From: Prosopocoilus inquinatus | Lineage: Eukaryota; Arthropoda; Insecta; Coleoptera; Lucanidae | Length of the DNA stretch: 64,000 nucleotides | Assembly (NCBI GenBank): GCA_036172665.1 | Contig: CM069872.1 | Span: forward strand, 53,802,101-53,866,100 | Reading direction: 5' to 3' | Shown: positions 1 to 11,800 of the stretch, in pieces | Position numbering within the stretch: the stretch's first letter is position 1 | How the letters are laid out: each line of letters starts with the position of its first letter | Notes under the pieces: generated by a model | What the model was told of the DNA's origin: nothing | Seen by the model: the letters and a program-made list of their open reading frames with translations, nothing else | The model's database searches: none | Program-made: the position numbers and the translations under genes

Positions 1-109
1 TTAAACGAGAGTGCAATTATCATGACGAATAAGTAAAAAAGTGTTTTGTAAAAATAAAATAAACCCAGTGTAGAAAAAAAAAGAGAATTAAAAATGGTTC
101 GGTGGGTGT

Positions 110-2152
110 CTAACGTCTGTCTCTGGAATCGGATCGACTACGCCTGTCTCGACTGCGGCTGCGAGACCTCGGTGATCGAGATCTCCTCGGGGAGCGAGAC
201 CTAAAACACACACCATTACATTAAATCCCCTTGTAAAACGAGGCGGCGAGCACAGTCTAACAGTAAGTTTTTTTTTTTTTTTTTTTTGTATTACCTCGGC
301 AGAAGACTAGGAAAGTATATAAAATTTAATCAAACCAAAAGAAGTAAGAACAGATTTTGTTTCATCTACTGTTAACTCTAAAAACAACAAATAAATAAAA
401 AGTACAACTACATGCCTCGTCCCAGCTAGGAATTTGAAAAGATGATTTGCCGTTGCTGTTTATATACTTTGCTAATGCCTTGATGTGAGTTGCATGTTGT
501 CGGGGAAATAGCTGAATAATGCGCTGATGTGAAGTTCTCTTATAAAAGGTTCGGTGGTTGGTTTATGCAGCTGGTGGTGAGTTGAGTCGTTAGAAAGCGG
601 AAGGCGGCGGCAACCACCGGTGGTGGATGTAGCTGTAGTTGTTGGGTGTGACGATGTAAGATGAGATGTGTGGCCAGGAGAGGGTGGGGCTCAGTCGGGA
701 GGAGTAAACAACAGCAGCGGCGCTGCCCTGCAACGTGCGCCAAACCAGTTTAAACTGCTGTCGCATAATCAGCTCGTAAATAAACACACATACACGTACA
801 TCTACTTCACCTAAATAACTACAGTCACTTTCCGCAATCACAAATAAAACAAAGCGCTATTGTATCTCTTTAAACCTTTCTAAATTTCCTTATTAACTCT
901 AACAACACCTCTGCATAATTTAAAAAATACTTATGTTAAATACAAGGTGATTCACCACAACACAATAAATTAAAGAATGCAAATCAAAACGCTATTTGTA
1001 ATAATGACAATGTAAAGCAGAAAAGCCAGTTTTCTAAAATACAAAAATCCATTCGTTTATATTTCTGTTAGGTGAAAAACTTTTTTTTGAAATCTTAATT
1101 TATCTCCTCTGAAGTGTTACCACTAGTTTGTGAATCAACCTGTATATGTGCAACTGTCAGAAAACTTCCTCCAATACTTACCTGACTTACAGAAGTCAAC
1201 TATCATCTGATCAAATAATTAAGATTGTGACCAAACACGTGGTGCCACTGATTAGAGTAACATATTTACATCATAACCATAAACGGCCACTTTTTTAATA
1301 CAGGGTTTAACTTTAAACTCCTTTTTATTCCTATGGAAACAATTGTCCTGACAATTGTTACCATGCGAATAAAGCGGAGCTTAAAGTTAAACTGAGATCG
1401 AGAAACTGGGCCTTAAAGTCTTTTTCAATTCATCAGTGTTACCACAAATTAAGCTGCATTTCTTATTTGATCATCTAATTATTGATCAATTAAGTAAAAA
1501 ATGTTAAGTACCTTGAAAACCTGGGCGGTCCCCTTCGTCCTCCGCCTCCTCGTCGTGATCTGCCGTTTGACATTTCAACTCTCACCCTCGTCCCGCAGCA
1601 CCTCCTACACAGAAAAACAAAAACACCATAATCACACGTAAACGAATAATCACCGTAACTAAAGCAAACTCTTCGCCGATGAAAAATTTTTGTAGGTACA
1701 CAAAAAACGTCTTTATAATCTTTTCACCGCGGACAACGTGCAACGCTTCTTAAACCGTCCTTGAAAAGATTACAAAGAAATAATTGTCATTGAAATAAGA
1801 ACCTAATATTAATAATAATACAAAGCATTATTGAATTTAATTACCGTTTCTAAGAGTTGGGAGATGAGTAGAATAGTTGTTGTAGTAGCAACAATATTTT
1901 ATTAGATGTGGGAGGGTTGAATGTTGAGTTGTTGTAGACTTACGTTCCGTCGAGTCCACGGACTGCGTCTTCGGCGTCACGCGGGTCCTCAAACTCGACG
2001 AACGCGAACCCCGGCGGGTTGCGCGCCACCCACACGTTCCTCAGGGGGCCGTACTTGCTGAAGGCGCTCTCGATTTCGTGCTTGCTCGCTGAAGAACCCA
2101 AGTTGCCGACGTATACCTTGCACGATAAATCCCATTCGCGGTAGCGAGACAT
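110..2152 (-). CDS. Rbp1: Rbp1-like SR splicing factor (SRSF3 family), 127 aa, 3 exons
   Basis: Nuclear SR protein that binds exonic enhancers in pre-mRNA and promotes splice-site choice. Exons on the minus strand are 1944-2152, 1521-1604 and 110-200; they total 384 nt in one frame with GT/AG borders. The start ATG is 2150-2152 and the stop TAG is 110-112. Residues 11-85 form one RRM with RNP2 KVYVGNL and RNP1 GFAFVEFE. The opening SRYREWDL and the block SSASKHEIE match insect Rbp1 closely. A glycine/arginine linker in exon 2 leads into a short RS tail of alternating R and S in exon 3. There is no CCHC zinc knuckle, which separates it from x16/SRSF7. The tail is shorter than in human SRSF3 (164 aa). 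Other isoforms are possible, because the 1.3 kb intron 2 is large for this locus. No minus-strand AATAAA is seen below 110, so the 3' UTR probably leaves the window. Confidence 0.95.
201..1520 (-). other. Rbp1 intron 2
   Basis: This 1.3 kb intron separates the RRM/linker exons from the RS exon. It holds a poly-T run near 268-288, an open but unrecognised minus frame at 590-841, and a long hairpin at 1301-1394. SR-protein genes often carry a poison cassette in such an intron, but I cannot identify one with clear splice sites here. Confidence 0.6.
1301..1394. repeat. Long hairpin (foldback) in Rbp1 intron
   Basis: The sequence folds on itself for about 94 nt. The outer arms GGTTTAACTTTAAACTC and its near complement GAGCTTAAAGTTAAAC enclose TTTATTC/GAATAAA and a central AACAATTGTC-CT-GACAATTGTT palindrome, with few mismatches. 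It could be a small foldback element or a transcribed hairpin. Confidence 0.75.
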
Positions 2153-3123
2153 CACTCTGCGCAATCGACAAGAAAACGAGACCCTATTACTTATTAACAA
2201 TTAGCTAGCAGCAATATGTTGAACGCCCTTAAGAGAGAAAGTCAAGGTAACTAATTAGTAAGATTCTACATAGAACTCTATGCGTGCGTCTTGGAAATTA
2301 ATTTACTTACGAGTTTCTTTGAGGTGGAGGTTGCGGTGGATCTTTTTAATCGAAATTCTCGCCGGCGCTAAGAGAACTCTCGTTCTTCGGAGAATAATGC
2401 AGAAGAATTTCAAGATGGCGTGGCGTCTCCGGCAGGTGCGCGTGCGTGGGAGGAACGCTCGAGCGGCATTCGACCGGACTTTTTAAAATAATATAAAATT
2501 TCTAGAAACATGTCGTTTAACTGTAGAAAACGCATTATCTTTTTTTTACTGAAGGAATTCCATCGTCATTTCTGGTCAAATTTTGATAATCATGATTGAT
2601 CATAATGAACAAAAGCGGTAAAAAATTGAACTAATACCTTGCTGGGTTACGTTCAGAAACCCGAACTTCTAGCCAACTATCTAATTCGTAATTTATAACA
2701 AAATCTTCAATAATTTAATTTCTTGATGCAAGAGTGAAGAAACTGAATAAAAAGAGTATATTATTATATGTACAAGTTTCACAAGAAGGCTTATTGCAGC
2801 ACGAGTGGTATGATGAACGTATCGCCCTTTATCTCCCGTTTACTGTTTTGCGCATATAAGAGTACCAGAAATCTCTCAATTTAAGCAAATTTCCATAAAT
2901 TTGGACGCCAAAGTCGTACACTTACAACCTAAACGTGTTTTATGCACAAAAATTTGCGACTCAAACGTGAGAATGTTTTTAGTTGTTGAGCAGTTGGCAA
3001 CACATGTTGATAACCTCACTTTTTAGAGGTAAATAAATTCTGGATAAAGGAGCTCCAGCTGCTGGAAACCAATATTTGAGTCGAGGCTCTAGAGTAAAGA
3101 AAAAATAAATACGAAAAAAGAGC
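2153..3123. promoter_or_regulatory. Shared 5' region between Rbp1 (minus) and SNAPC3 (plus)
   Basis: The two genes start 971 bp apart on opposite strands, so this stretch should carry both 5' UTRs and promoters. A GC-rich block around 2410-2480 is the likely Rbp1 5' end. A CAGTTGGCAACACA element at 2991-3004 lies about 120 bp before the SNAPC3 ATG; the same core recurs in other non-coding DNA of the window. No TATA box is obvious. Plus-strand reading frames here are short and have no recognisable domain. Confidence 0.45.
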
Positions 3124-4585
3124 ATGGAAGCTATATACGAGCCATCCAATTTTTCTTGCACCGAAAAATTGCAAGACCTAGAAGGGTACTTCAAGGAATA
3201 CGCAGAGCTATGCGACTTCGGATCAATTAAAACAGCGGATGGCAAGGTCTCGAGCGAGGATGCCTTTCAACAGACAGCCCTTAAGCTCATGGGGGACGGT
3301 GTTAAACTGAACGACTTGTCTCACCTGTCCCAGCTGTGCAGGTTAGTTCTTTCCTTGCTTGTGCCCCCGCCCCTTATTTAGTTGCCTTTTTCTTTTTCTA
3401 GCATAGACAAATTAACTGTGCCTGACGAGGCGTTGCAGCGTGAGATCCACTTCACGAGCAAGTACACCATGAAGCTGCGAAGGGATTACGGCTTGAGCGA
3501 GGAGGCCAAGATGTTGGAGACGAATAAAATCAAAAATTTGTACATGGATAATGAGCCTCGCAAGAAAGAGTTCGACAACATAATCTTGGTAAGCCCCGAT
3601 TTTAAATGAGTGGGCCATGGTTGTCTAAATAAGACAAATTTTAGCTGAACCGTCAAAGTAAGAATGCAAGTGATATCGAGCCTGGCTCTGAGATGTTGTT
3701 CTCCGTTAGAATTTACCACCCGTTCGATAAGAATTTATATAGCAGATATGATCGCATGAGGTGCAGCCACGAGATTATTGTGTTGGGCTCGCAGACCTTG
3801 GCGGATTTAAGGGACAAAATCCTGTGCGCTAATGACACAGGGTATTGCATCGAGGCTAAAGGGTTGACCAACGTTGCCGAGTCTTTAGATGTAAAGGTAC
3901 AAGTTATGTCGGTAAATGTATTAAATTTGGAGAGGCTGAGCTTAGTTTTCAGAGTGCCTACCCATCCGGTTTGATGTGTATCGGTGATGTTCTTTACAAA
4001 GATTTAAGGGATCCAAAGGCGGTCGATTATACAAAAGTTGTGCGTGATTGGGCTAGGGAGAAGAAAATCGGGGAATTCCCTAGGAGAAACATGAATGAGG
4101 TGAGCTTTTGAGAATTTCTTGTAGTAATCCCCAGAAGTGCCAAAAATATTTTTTTTTTCAAGCTAGAAAACTTTAGATTTCTTTTTTAATTTTATTTTAA
4201 ATTTTGGGACTCCTGAAATGAAACTGTGCTTTTTTAGGTTTGTATACGTGATCTGGATTTAAGACTGGGCTACCCTTATTTGTACATGCACAGAGGTGAC
4301 TGCGAGCACATAATGGTCTTTGCAGATGTCAGACTGATTAATAAATTCGATTCGTTGAGCAGATGTGACTACCCCCATTATTTCTCGGTTAACCGGTATA
4401 ATGCCCAGCATTGCATTTTTTGTCGCACGTCGACAGCCAAATGGATTTGTGTCGAGTCTGACCGCCTTCCTCAGGACAAGACTTTCCTGTGTCAGGAATG
4501 CCACGAGTCCTACAATTTCATCGATGGTGAAAGGATAGGCGACTTCAAAGCTTACCCGTACTTTGATAAGTCAGTTGTGATTTAG
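3124..4585 (+). CDS. SNAPC3: snRNA-activating protein complex subunit 3 (SNAPC3/SNAP50), 383 aa, 5 exons
   Basis: Subunit of the nuclear SNAPc (PBP/PTF) complex, which binds the proximal sequence element of snRNA promoters and recruits RNA polymerase II or III. Exons are 3124-3341, 3402-3588, 3645-3896, 3953-4099 and 4238-4585; they sum to 1,152 nt in one frame, and all introns are GT-AG and mostly 55-60 bp. The C-terminal half carries the family zinc-binding region: C311 (RCDYPHYF), C327 and C330 (QHCIFC), and C353-x2-C356-H357 (FLCQECH), with FSVNRYNAQHC between them. Human SNAPC3 is 411 aa, so this copy is near full length with a shorter N-terminus. The start is the only in-frame ATG before the conserved part. 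The best poly(A) signal is ATTAAA at 4683-4688. Confidence 0.95.
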
Positions 4586-5278
4586 GAAAAGAATGCTGCG
4601 ACGGTTGGTGAGGTTTTTGTTTGTTTTTTTTTTTTTTATTATTATTAATAATGTAAAGCTGTATGCTACATAATTTGAAACGATTAAATCTTTAGGTAAC
4701 ATTTGTAAAGGCACATAAATATATTATGTATATTATTTGCATAAAATAGAGCTAACTCATAATACTATAATACTTTATCCCTAACAACTATTAGCTAGTA
4801 TTGTTATTTATTTATTTATTTTGCTTGCTTGCACGAACTATGGGGCGATAATTTTTAAATAACATAGAATACTTAGATTCAGTGTTACTCGGTACACAGA
4901 CTAAGTTTGAACACAGGTTTCGTTTTCTACTTTATACAGCTCCTATTTCATACAGCTTCGTCCTTTTGAAAACACAAGTATGGCAGTGAAAATTCCAGTA
5001 CTTGGCTCACATAGAGTTTAATGATGAATACGGTTGGCAGTGGCAATTAACAATTATTAAAGACAACGAACGCTTTTTATACACGTACACAATTACAATA
5101 AGTATTTACAAGAATTTCAACAGAGCTGTTCGACTTCTTACGTTCCACATTTTCACAGCCCTACTCTCTTGGATCGAGTTTTCAACTCGAGATGGTGTTT
5201 TTGTTGTTGTTGTTGTTAGTTGTTGCGATAGCGGTAAATAAATTCACTTAAATAATTCGTCTAGTCTAAGGGGGGCCG
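4586..5278. other. Convergent 3' UTRs of SNAPC3 and fibrillin
   Basis: The two genes meet tail to tail across 693 bp. SNAPC3 probably ends just after ATTAAA at 4683-4688. For fibrillin on the minus strand, repeated AATAAA (read as TTTATT on plus, 4807-4820) would give a 3' UTR of roughly 460 nt. Apparent reading frames here, such as plus 5002-5241, show no domain. Confidence 0.55.
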
Positions 5279-8200
5279 TTATTCTGTCGCGACCAGCCTC
5301 ACCCTCAGCGTGAGCGGTTTCTCATACACGTCGTTCTCGAAGTCTCTCTTTGCTTTATCGTCTGCAGGACGACCGTGGATGATCAGCTCGAAGGACCCCG
5401 GATGGCGAAGTCTTCTCCTGAAATGAAGTGCCCACACCCCGTGCTTCTTTACCAACTCAAATTTCTTATGCTCGTTTCCTCTCACTATTGAATACTCAAC
5501 ATCTCTCTGAAAAAAAAAAATACACTCACAACACTGTATTAAGTTAAAATAACATTGTTCCAACTCACTGGGAAAACCAGGGAATTGAGAGGAAAGGTTC
5601 ACAACGTCAGGGAAAGTTGTGTAATTTCACTCAATAGTGTGAAAAGTGTTTTGAATAAATGTCAAAGGGAAAATCTGGATTTGTTTCAATGAAAGTAAAT
5701 TTGAAACAATTTGAATAATAATTAATGTAACTTGGAGACTTCAAAGTACCTTCACAGAAGGTTGTAACTTAAGAATCCTCATCTTGTGCCTAGTTTGCTT
5801 CAAACTGACGTGCAATTCAATTTCCTGTCCGTGATGATGCCGTCTGATCCTCCTAGACTTCAACGGCGACCTCTTGAGCAGCTGATGAACCACCTCCGTG
5901 TAATTGGTCCTCTCACCGAAGCTGCCCGTTTTGTAGTACCTCGAATCTCGCCTGTGCCGACCGTTCACCTGTTTCAAAAACCGCCCTTTTCTTTGTGCAT
6001 TCACTTTTTATTTTAATAAAACATGCAAAATAATTTAATAAATCATGCGAAATAACCTTGCAAGAGAAGCAACCCTCGGTTGAAATGTACTTCTCATCGG
6101 CTGCTCTGAAGCCCCCGTCTGTTATGGGGTACACAGGGACGTTGCCGATGTCCTCACCGTATCCTGACGTTGGGGAAATCGTTGAGAGGCAGTGGCCTTG
6201 GCCGATGCGTTGGTATCCCTGGGGGCATCCGCAAGTGAAACCTGCTCCGCCCACTGAAGTACAACCGAATGCACAGGGGGCACCGATGCAACCGGAACTG
6301 ACCTGAACCAAACAGTGAGTTAGGCCAATATGACATGTTTATTAACTATCGTAACAGTGGCGGCCCCATTTGAAATTTAAAACTTTCGTGCGTAAATGCA
6401 GCGCCTTCACTTCCCGGAACTAGAGATCCTCTCCCAGAACAAGTAAAAGAAGAAACTGACAATTGCTTTTTTTTTTTTTGACGAAAAGAAACTAGAACGG
6501 TAGCCATGCGCCATTACACATTACACCGTGTAATTTAATATGTACAAATTATATTATGGTAATCTATCCGACGAGTTTTTTCGTACGCGCATGATTATGG
6601 CAACTGCGTTTGAAATTTAAATTCAAAATTCCCGCGCGCTGCCGTTTCCGGGGACGTAAAAAAGAGACCGGCAATTGTTTTCGTGGTCGCGAAAAGAAAC
6701 CCGCGTCGCAGCGATCGGCGACGCGCTATTACACTTTATTACTTCGTGTGTATCATTTTCATCCCGAAATAATTAAATAATGTGTTAACGCGGTTAATTA
6801 TTCGTATTTAACGTGCCCAAGTGCCCGCGTGAATTAAAAAATCTCTGAAAAAGGAACAAGAGTTCAAGTGCCAACGGTGGTGACATCTATACCAGTCCTA
6901 CACGTTTACTTTCGATTGTTTACAAGCCCTAACCTAGTTTTCTCAAGAATAAGAATCGGAGAAGGAAATTCGCTATTTTTTGGTAAGTACAAATTAAGTT
7001 GCATGGTGCGAATGTTAATAGTTATGATAAATACTAGAAATTTAATATTACAGACAATATTTGTCTTAAAAAAAAACAGGGCTAATGCGGAAGTGTAAAT
7101 ATAAGGCCGAGTTAAGTGAACGGTCAAATTGCACAGAATCGTCAAGTCAACAGTCCGACTAAACCCACAGACCAATCACCAATTGAGAAAAGTGATTACG
7201 TGGTTTTGTCTGACCACTTTGACCGTTCACTTACCGCAGCCTTAACCTCAGAAAACAAACTCCGTTTGAAATTCAAATTCAAAATTTTCGCGCGCAAATG
7301 CAGCACCGCATTTCCGGAACCGGCTAAAAGAACAACCGTCAATTGTTTTGAATCGCGAAAAGTGGAAAAGATCACAGTGATAAGCGACGCGTCATTACAT
7401 TATTACTGTTATTACATCGTGTAAATAATTTTCATCCTGAAATAATACAAATGTGTTATCGCGATTGCTTAGATTATTTAACGTGCGCGTTTACTAACGT
7501 GAATTCAGGAGAAAAAAAACAGCAGTGCCAATAGTGGTGACATCTATATACACTTTTACTTTCGATTGTTTACTGGCTTCCTAACCTAAGTTTTTTTAAA
7601 AGAATCGGAGAAGGAAATTTACTATCTTTTGGTGAGTACAAATTAAGTTGTATTCTGCGAATGTTAGTAATTACGATAAATATTAGAAATTTAATATGCA
7701 AGTGTAAACATAACCTCACAAGACAATTCGTTCGTGTACCGCTTTTCCAATAAAATAAACCAGTTTTTAGAACGAATTCGAAATAATTTCCATAGAACAT
7801 TTTTTTTATTAACCAACTGTAGATAAAATCAAACATTTTCTTTCAAAATCTGCGTTATTCAAAGTTCAAGAAGTGTCTGACTAAAAATATTAATTACCTG
7901 CAAGCAGATGTTCAGCTTACTATCAAATTGATAACCATCCGGGCATCCACAGCGATAACTTCCAGGCGTGTTAAAGCAAGTACCGCTGTCTCCGCAGGGA
8001 TTGTTGAGGCATTCGTTGTCATCCACGCAGTGGTTGTAGTAGTAGTGAAGGCTGTAGCCCTCGGGGCACCCACATTTGTATCCACCAATCAAATTTTGAC
8101 AGCCTACATTACGTGGGGGGAGAAGGGTTACTTTTCTGCATTAATTAATTTAATAAGCTTACCTTCAGCACATTTAGTATCGTCCAGGCATTCGTCTGAA

Positions 8201-8804
8201 TCAATGCAATAAGAACCGGTTGAATCAAGTTTAAAACCACGTGGGCAAATGCACCGAAAGCTCCCGAGTGTATTGACACATCTTCCCGGTTTCGGGCAAA
8301 TGAGTTCATCTTGGCATTCATTAATGTCTGAAAGAGAGGAAAACGAAATCTTTGATCTTTCATGTCGTTTGTGAATTGTCGACAGTTACCTTGACAGTCA
8401 TCTCCAATTTGCTTGTACCCCTTCGGGCACGAACAACTGTAACTTCCTTGGGTATTGATGCAAATATGTTGGCAGATGTGTTGTCCGGTTTCGCATTCGT
8501 CTAAATCTCTGCAAGAGACACCATCAGGGTTCAAAATGAACCCGTTTGGACATGAACACGTGTAACTACCCTCCGTGTTCTGGCAGTTGTACTTGCAAGG
8601 TGGAGGTATGAGCTCGCATTCGTTTACATCTGAAACTCACTTTAACTGTACTTGTGTTGATGAGTTAAACGGTCTTACCATAGCAATGCAATCCACTTCC
8701 ATCTGGTTTGTAACCCTTATTGCATATGCACCGATAAGACCCCAAGGTGTTAATGCAGCGCCCATTTCTGCACAGGTCAGGGATTGTAGCACATTCGTCA
8801 ACGT
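5279..8804 (-). CDS. Fbn: Fibrillin exons 32-38: last EGF domains and C-terminal tail
   Basis: Exons: 8679-8804, 8390-8629, 8163-8327, 7898-8103 (cbEGFs), 6057-6302 (last EGF), 5750-5968 and 5279-5506 (C-terminal unique region). The last EGF begins VSSGC where human has DINEC, so it has lost the calcium-ligand motif although [10 protein letters not shown] is conserved. Then SRRIRR|HHH gives a furin-type cut that frees a 105-residue tail, the counterpart of vertebrate asprosin (140 aa). The tail contains [11 protein letters not shown] and [10 protein letters not shown], matching human VRILELLPAL and GISYLHFTKK. In vertebrates removal of this tail is needed before fibrillin assembles. Confidence 0.94.
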
Positions 8805-11800
8805 CTAAAAAGCGGTTGGTTATCAAAATGGAATGTTTAAAAACAAATTGAGACACACCTTGCCCATCGACTGTTATACCGCTTTCCAGGCACAGCTCTT
8901 CGTATTGCAGGGAGTACTTCGAAGGGCAACGTTCACACCGATCTCCCCAGGCTTCGCCCATTGAGCAACAACAGTCAGCTTTGGTCACTCGCTTCAGCTC
9001 CTTGTGAGTAGCGCAACGGCCATGGATCAACTGTCTAAAGCAGAAACCTTGTCTTCTATCTGTAAACCAATCGTCAAAATTGTTGGGGCGCACTGAAAAG
9101 CAACAGCAATGGGGCTTACCAACACAAGATTTCCTGTCGGGGGTTGGCTCAAAACCTTCTGAGCAATCGCATCTGTACGAGCCCTGCAGGTTAATGCACT
9201 CTCCGTTGGGGCAGATATTGGGGGTGACGATGCATTCGTTGATATCCCTGCAGTCATCCGTCAGTCCCACTTGAGTGTACCCCTCGGGGCAGATGCACAT
9301 AAATGAGCCAATCAAATTTTTGCATTGGAACTTGCAGTTATTAGCCGGGGTGATGCATTCATCGACGTCTAAAAAAAAATTATAGCCAACGGGGGCTTTG
9401 ATTTGCTACATGATAGGAGCATACCTTGACAGTGCCTTCCATCTGGGGCTAACGCATAACCATACGGGCAGATACATCGGAAGGAACCAGGCACATTGTG
9501 ACACCTGAACGCACATTGATTGCCTATTTCGTGACATTCGTTTACGTCTTCGCAGACCTAAATAGAAGAAATTTAGAATTGTTCGGGGGTTGTTTTAAAT
9601 GACAGCACCTGCATTGGACCGGGGGCAAAGCCATCGCTGCAACTGCACTCGAATCCGCCGATGACATTCGTGCAAGTTCCATTGCCGCAGACGTTCTGGT
9701 TGCTTACGCACTCGTTTTCATCGATGCACTTGCGCCCAGTTGAATCTAAAATGTATCCGGTGGGACATTCGCACCGGAAAGAACCATCCGTGTTAACGCA
9801 GTCGCCCCCATCGCAGACGTGGGGCATTAAAATGCACTCGTCCAAATCGTTCCCCGTGTCCATTCGCCCCGGACCTTCCGGACATAGTTTATTAAACTCA
9901 GCTGCGAAATAAAATAAGCGAGGTAGTTTTGGTGAATGTGTTGTTGTGAGAATAATGTTTACCGCTTCCTTCCCTGGGGCACTCCTGGCAGTATCTACCC
10001 CACGCAGCCCCCTGTGAACAACAGCATTCCTTTTGGGTTATGTGCATACCCCTTGGTTGTGTGCATTGTCGGTTGTAGAAGGTATCGTAGCACTGTTCCT
10101 GGCGAACGTCGATGCATTTCATGGTGTTTTGATTGAGAATGTAGCCGTCGGGGCAGGTGCAGAAGGCCCCCCCGTCTGTGTTCGTACAGATTCCGTTTTC
10201 GCATATTCCTGGATTTACAGCGCATTCATCCACATCCTCACACATATTTGTGACGGTGCTCAATTCGTATCCATCCGGGCAGGTGCACATGAAAGATCCC
10301 ATCACATTCTGGCATTTCCCCGGCGGTGGACAAGTCCCCGGCACCTAATAAAAGAATTCCTTGCAATCAAAATTTCTTTGACACTGCTTTTAGTTTACCT
10401 CGTGACACTCATCGATGTCTCTGCAATTATGTGCATCGGCTGTAATGGTGTATCCTGTGGGGCACTCGCATAAGAATGACCCGATGTTATTCCTACACCT
10501 TCCATTTCTGCATAAAAAGGGCATCATGTGACATTCATCGATGTCAACGCAGTCGTTATTCTGACTCAGCTTGAAGCCGGCATTGCAATGGCACTTGTAA
10601 GACCCCACGATGTTAACACAGGTTCCATCGTTGCAAATATCAGGATGCCTAATGCACTCATCGATGTCAACGCACATATCCCTCGAGGGGGTTAGCAAGT
10701 ACCCCAAGTTGCAAATGCACTGGTAACTACCCTGGAGATTCTTGCACTCGCCGTTGCTGCAGATGTTGGGTCGTTCTATGCACTCGTTGATGTCGATGCA
10801 ATCCATGAAAGTGGCACCGTGCTTGTACCCCTCGGGGCACTTACACTCGAAGCTCCCCGGGAGGTTAACGCAGTGCGCATTCCCCTCGCAGGGAGAAGGC
10901 ACTCGCAGGCACTCGTTCTCATCGATGCACTGATGCGAGTTAATATCGTAGATGTACCCCCGATTGCACTGGCACTCGAAGCTGCCCGGGGTGTTCATGC
11001 AGGTGCCGTGGCTGCACATGGACGGCATGAGCTCGCACTCATCGATCTCCTCCGTCTGGTTGGTGAGGACGTTGATGATTTGCCCCGGCCTTGCCCCGCA
11101 CAGGGCCACATATTCACCTAATGATTTTTAAATTCGCTTTTGAAAGGTTTTGATTCATAACAAAATTGAGGAAAAATATATTAGATAGGTAATACCTACT
11201 GGAGCCTGCGTACGGACATCGTTCACACGGTTGCCCCCAAGCTTGCCCCATCGAGCAACAGCAAACCTTCTTGGTTTGGTTTTGAGTCATTGGGGTAGAA
11301 CAACGCCAGCCGCTGTAGTCCAAGAAACACAAGTCTTTTCGCATGTCGACGCATTCACCTGTTTGCAACAAGTACGATAAATTTTATGATCAAGCTGGAA
11401 TTAATAAGTGCTTACGCCTTCCTGGCAACGGCATGTAACCCTCGGGGCATTGGCAGTAGTATTTGCCCTCTTCGTTTATGCATTCCCCCACGCTGCATAT
11501 ATTGGGGTTCTCCGCACACTCGTTTATGTCGACGCACATCACCCCCGAGTCATCCAAGCGGAAGCCCTCGCTACAAGAACACATGAAACTGCCGAACGTG
11601 TTCGTGCAGTGGCCGTTCTTGCAGATGTTTTCGTGTTCCTCACACTCGTTGATGTCTTCGAGGACCACCTAAACAAAAACAAACAAAAAAATAAACAATG
11701 CCATTTTCAGTTCACAAAACAAAAAGAATTGGTATTAATAATGTTGAAACAAAAAAAAATATATCCTAATTGCCACCGGTTTTGACAATTTGTCTTTATC

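Noticed and set aside
11194..11199. GTATTA donor for fibrillin exon 25
   Set aside because: It creates an immediate TGA in the joined frame; the overlapping GTAGGT, four bases earlier in the transcript, restores SSEYVALCG.
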